A stretch of DNA of 15,479 bases from JBOFFI01 sp051657245. Lineage in GTDB: Bacteria; Pseudomonadota; Alphaproteobacteria; Holosporales; JBOFFI01. Of this stretch, positions 13,333 through 15,479 are shown in pieces. Under the pieces are notes generated by a model. That model was not told where the DNA came from and made no database searches. It saw only the letters and a list, made by a program, of their open reading frames with translations. The stretch covers positions 1-15,479 of the forward strand of contig JBOFKI010000029.1 of assembly GCA_051657245.1 (NCBI GenBank), written 5' to 3'. Numbering within the stretch: the stretch's first letter is position 1; each line of letters opens with the position of its first letter. Both the position numbers and the translations under genes were made by a program.

Positions 13333-14589
13333 ATGCTTTTTGTATCCGTAAGCGTTATCATTTTTCTCGCCTGTTTAGCGTTTTTGCTTTCCGCAAGTGA
13401 AACGGCTGTAACGGCAGCTTCCCGGATTAGACTTCATCAGCTTGCCAGACAGGGAGACTCTCGTGCAGAAAGTGTTTTAGCCCTTCAAAAAAAGATGGGG
13501 CAACTGATCAGCACTATTTTGTTGCTCAATACTTGGTCCATCACAGGAATGACAGCTGTTGCAACGCATTTGCTAACTACTTTTTTAGGTTCTTTTGGCG
13601 CTGTTTATTCGGCGGTTTTTATGGGAGCCTTTATCACCATTTACCTTGAAGTGATGCCCAAAATTTATGTCTATCACCATGCGGAGCAAACAGCTTTACG
13701 CCTTAATGGATTTTTAAAATTTTTGCGGTGGGCCTTACTTCCCTTGACGTCTCTTGTGGATGGCGCGGCGCGTTTTTCCCTGAAAGCCATGGGGGCAAAA
13801 TTGGGAGACCACACCCTCACCTCAACCCTTGAGGAATTGCGAGGTGCTATTGATCTGCATGTGGGGGAGGGAGCCGCCATCGCCCATGAGCGAACCATGT
13901 TGCGCAGCATCCTTGATTTAACCCAAGTGGAAGTCTCAGAGATTATGGTGCATCGCAATAAATTTTTTGGGATTGATGTTGAGGAAATTCCTCAAAAAGC
14001 GGTTCAACAAATCTTGCAATCTCCCTACACACGCATTCCTTTATGGCAGGATTCTCCTGACAATATCATGGGGGTTTTGCATGTGAAAAATTTATTGCGC
14101 CATTTGAAAGCGAGCCCTTCTACTTTGGAGCAAACCAATTTATTAGAACTGGCTATCAAGCCGTGGTTTATCCCTGAAAGCACCACCCTATTTGCTCAGC
14201 TGCAATCTTTTCGGGAACGTCATGAACACATGGCTTTTGTGGTGGATGAGTATGGTTCGCTTCTTGGGATGGTAACCTTGGAAGATATTCTCGAAGAAAT
14301 CGTGGGAGAGATCGTTGATGAGCATGATGTTGAAATTCCTGGTGTTCGCGTAGCCCCCGACGGTAGTTATTTTATCCAAGGAGCCGTGACCCTTCGGGAT
14401 TTAAACCGGCAATATGATTGGAACCTCCCTGACGATGAAGCGTCAACCCTTGCAGGCCTGGTGCTTTATGAAACAGGACATATTCCGGAGGCTAACCAGA
14501 CATTTCATCTGCATGGTTTGAAAGTTAAGATTTTAAGGCGTTATCGCAACCAATTAACGCTATTACGGGTTGAGCGTTTGGAAAATTGA
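13333..14589 (+). CDS. CNNM/CorC-family transporter (DUF21, CBS pair, CorC_HlyC domains)
   Basis: A 418-residue inner-membrane protein of the family that includes CNNM magnesium transporters, CorB/CorC and the so-called hemolysin C proteins. The N-terminal DUF21/CNNM domain (1-about 180) has a first membrane segment with the family motif SASETAVTAAS (20-30), further segments near 55-75, 85-105 and 125-145, and the EVMPKIYVYHHA motif. A CBS pair follows: first VSEIMVHRNKFFGID to GVLHVKNLL, then FVVDEYGSLLGMVTLEDILE. After it comes EEIVGEIVDEHD and a C-terminal CorC_HlyC domain (about 335-415). The family typically extrudes or binds Mg2+ or Co2+; the ion is not decided by sequence. The ribosome binding site is AGGAAG at an unusually long distance from the ATG. 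It lies 24 nt after amn and is probably in the same transcript. Confidence 0.9.
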   Translation: MLFVSVSVIIFLACLAFLLSASETAVTAASRIRLHQLARQGDSRAESVLALQKKMGQLISTILLLNTWSITGMTAVATHLLTTFLGSFGAVYSAVFMGAFITIYLEVMPKIYVYHHAEQTALRLNGFLKFLRWALLPLTSLVDGAARFSLKAMGAKLGDHTLTSTLEELRGAIDLHVGEGAAIAHERTMLRSILDLTQVEVSEIMVHRNKFFGIDVEEIPQKAVQQILQSPYTRIPLWQDSPDNIMGVLHVKNLLRHLKASPSTLEQTNLLELAIKPWFIPESTTLFAQLQSFRERHEHMAFVVDEYGSLLGMVTLEDILEEIVGEIVDEHDVEIPGVRVAPDGSYFIQGAVTLRDLNRQYDWNLPDDEASTLAGLVLYETGHIPEANQTFHLHGLKVKILRRYRNQLTLLRVERLEN

Positions 14590-14736
14590 GGGTTTGTTTT
14601 TTTATAGCCGTTCTTTTCGAGTCTATTGATTAATTTTCTCCGCAAAAATAGCAATAATGTGCAAAAAATATTTACATTTTGGAAAAAATATTTTAACAAT
14701 CTATTCATTATTAATTATTATTCGGGAAAAACAAGA

Positions 14737-15345
14737 ATGAAGTCTATTGCATTATCTTTTTTAGTAACAGGTGTTACGTTTTTAACTTCCAATGGATGGG
14801 GAGTCCTGTCAGATGTTTCAGAAGAGGTACGAGCTTCTGTGGACATAAAATTTTCAACAGCAGGGGCAGAGGCGCCTTTAGATGAAAAACACCCCGCAAT
14901 TCGCGCAGCTTGTAAGATTGAAGATCCTCAAAACAGGGAAACAGCCTTACAAATGAGTCAGGTTTTTCGTAAGAACCTCAACCTCGTCACAGATTGGTTA
15001 AAAAATAGGATAGAACACGCAGACAACATTTTTTCTACTTGGGAGGCGATGACGCCAGAAGGAAGGCCCATCCTTACATCTGGTGAATTATGGAAGCAAG
15101 AGTCTGTTAGGATAGAAGAATTATCTACTTATTTAAAAAATAGTTGGAGGGGATTTCCTCTTGTGGTAAGAAATGACCACCACAGTGTTGTTCTTCACAT
15201 TCAGCGGGACGAAAAACAAAAAACGACCTGTGCTCATTTTTACGACCCCTATGAGCCTTTTGGCCCAGGAAGCTTTTTAGAAATAAAATCTTGGGAAGGG
15301 ATTATTGACGTTTTTGGAAATAAAGTTGAAAAATTCTCTCATTAG
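14737..15345 (+). CDS. Secreted hypothetical protein, probably cut short by an IS insertion
   Basis: No family is recognised. I start it at the ATG at 14737 (202 residues), because MKSIALSFLVTGVTFLTSNG is a typical signal peptide. The longer frame from a TTG at 14626 adds a Lys/Asn-rich stretch of AT-rich spacer. The ribosome binding site is weak. Two cysteines are present, Cys59 and Cys165. Residues 137-172 include FPLVVRNDHHSVVLHI and CAHFYDPYEP. A His on a strand followed by FYDP is reminiscent of the His-Asp half of papain-like cysteine proteases, but no convincing nucleophile motif is seen. The stop codon TAG (15343-15345) sits at the apparent left end of an IS, so the natural C-terminus may lie beyond it. 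It could be a secreted effector; this is speculation. Confidence 0.65.
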   Translation: MKSIALSFLVTGVTFLTSNGWGVLSDVSEEVRASVDIKFSTAGAEAPLDEKHPAIRAACKIEDPQNRETALQMSQVFRKNLNLVTDWLKNRIEHADNIFSTWEAMTPEGRPILTSGELWKQESVRIEELSTYLKNSWRGFPLVVRNDHHSVVLHIQRDEKQKTTCAHFYDPYEPFGPGSFLEIKSWEGIIDVFGNKVEKFSH

Positions 15346-15479
15346 ACTTCTTCGGAAACTATCATTTTGGTAAAAAAAAAGTTAAGCTTTGGTCTGGAGG
15401 TATCCATGAAATACGAACAGATCAAAGAGTTGTCATGCGAAAAATTTCGTAGATTGACAGGTGTAAAAAAAGACACGTT
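15345..15479 (+). mobile_element. Left end of an IS5-family insertion sequence (runs off the window)
   Basis: From about 15345 the sequence GACTTCTTCGGAAACT looks like an IS5-group inverted end, followed by a 45-nt leader, a good GGAGG and a transposase start at 15406. TTA at 15342-15344 is a possible 3-bp target duplication. The right end, its inverted repeat and the second target copy are outside the window, so the boundary is an estimate. Confidence 0.6.
15406..15479 (+). CDS. Transposase, IS5 family (N-terminal fragment)
   Basis: The ATG at 15406 follows GGAGG with a gap of five bases. The visible 24 codons begin MKYEQIKELSCEKFRRLTGV, which matches the N-terminal helix-turn-helix segment of IS5/IS1031-type DDE transposases of the form MKYEQIKxLSxxxFxRLTGV. 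The catalytic domain lies beyond the window. Intactness cannot be judged. Confidence 0.75.
   Translation, partial: MKYEQIKELSCEKFRRLTGVKKDT

Overview
The window looks like a chromosomal segment of an alphaproteobacterium, most likely a host-associated lineage of the Holosporales/Rickettsiales kind. This is inferred, not proven. The grounds are: a dusB-linked regulator whose sequence matches the tail of alphaproteobacterial NtrC; an Rpn-type PD-(D/E)XK nuclease; decayed and fresh insertion sequences; dispersed GTCATTCCCGCG palindromes; and small secreted proteins with no recognised family. No rRNA, tRNA or CRISPR array was seen.

Left part (1-4.1 kb): the first 0.8 kb is a dead IS630-family transposase, interrupted by a 133-bp MITE-like element with perfect 16-bp inverted ends. 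Then, on the minus strand, come a good promoter, dusB (tRNA dihydrouridine synthase) and an overlapping 93-codon Fis/NtrC-tail DNA-binding protein. Next are a repeat-rich gap, a minus-strand secreted protein, and a strong minus-strand terminator with no obvious gene in front of it. Two further copies of the palindromic repeat lie in this part.

Middle part (4.1-8.8 kb, plus strand): fdxA encodes a 7Fe ferredoxin. It is followed by a gap holding an antisense coding remnant, and then a two-gene operon. The first gene is a homologue of the 16S rRNA m1A1408 methyltransferases (NpmA/KamB type). The second is a 1068-residue flavo-iron-sulfur protein that joins a GltD-like half (two Fe-S motifs, FAD and NAD(P)H sites) to a PyrK-like half (flavin reductase fold and 2Fe-2S site). 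This is the architecture of NfnB plus NfnA on one chain. Together with the ferredoxin it suggests a NAD(P)H/ferredoxin redox module.

Right part (8.7-15.5 kb): a minus-strand MsbA-like ABC exporter overlaps the end of the redox gene tail to tail by 89 bp. Upstream of it on the same strand is the Rpn nuclease, which carries an internal 36-bp tandem repeat. On the plus strand, amn (AMP nucleosidase) starts just after a run of ten G, followed by a CNNM/CorC-type transporter. A secreted protein of unknown family comes next, and its stop codon is formed at the left end of an IS5-family element that runs off the window.

The strongest leads are the A1408-methyltransferase homologue paired with the Nfn-like fusion, and the dusB-Fis pair, which looks like an intermediate in the proposed origin of Fis from NtrC.
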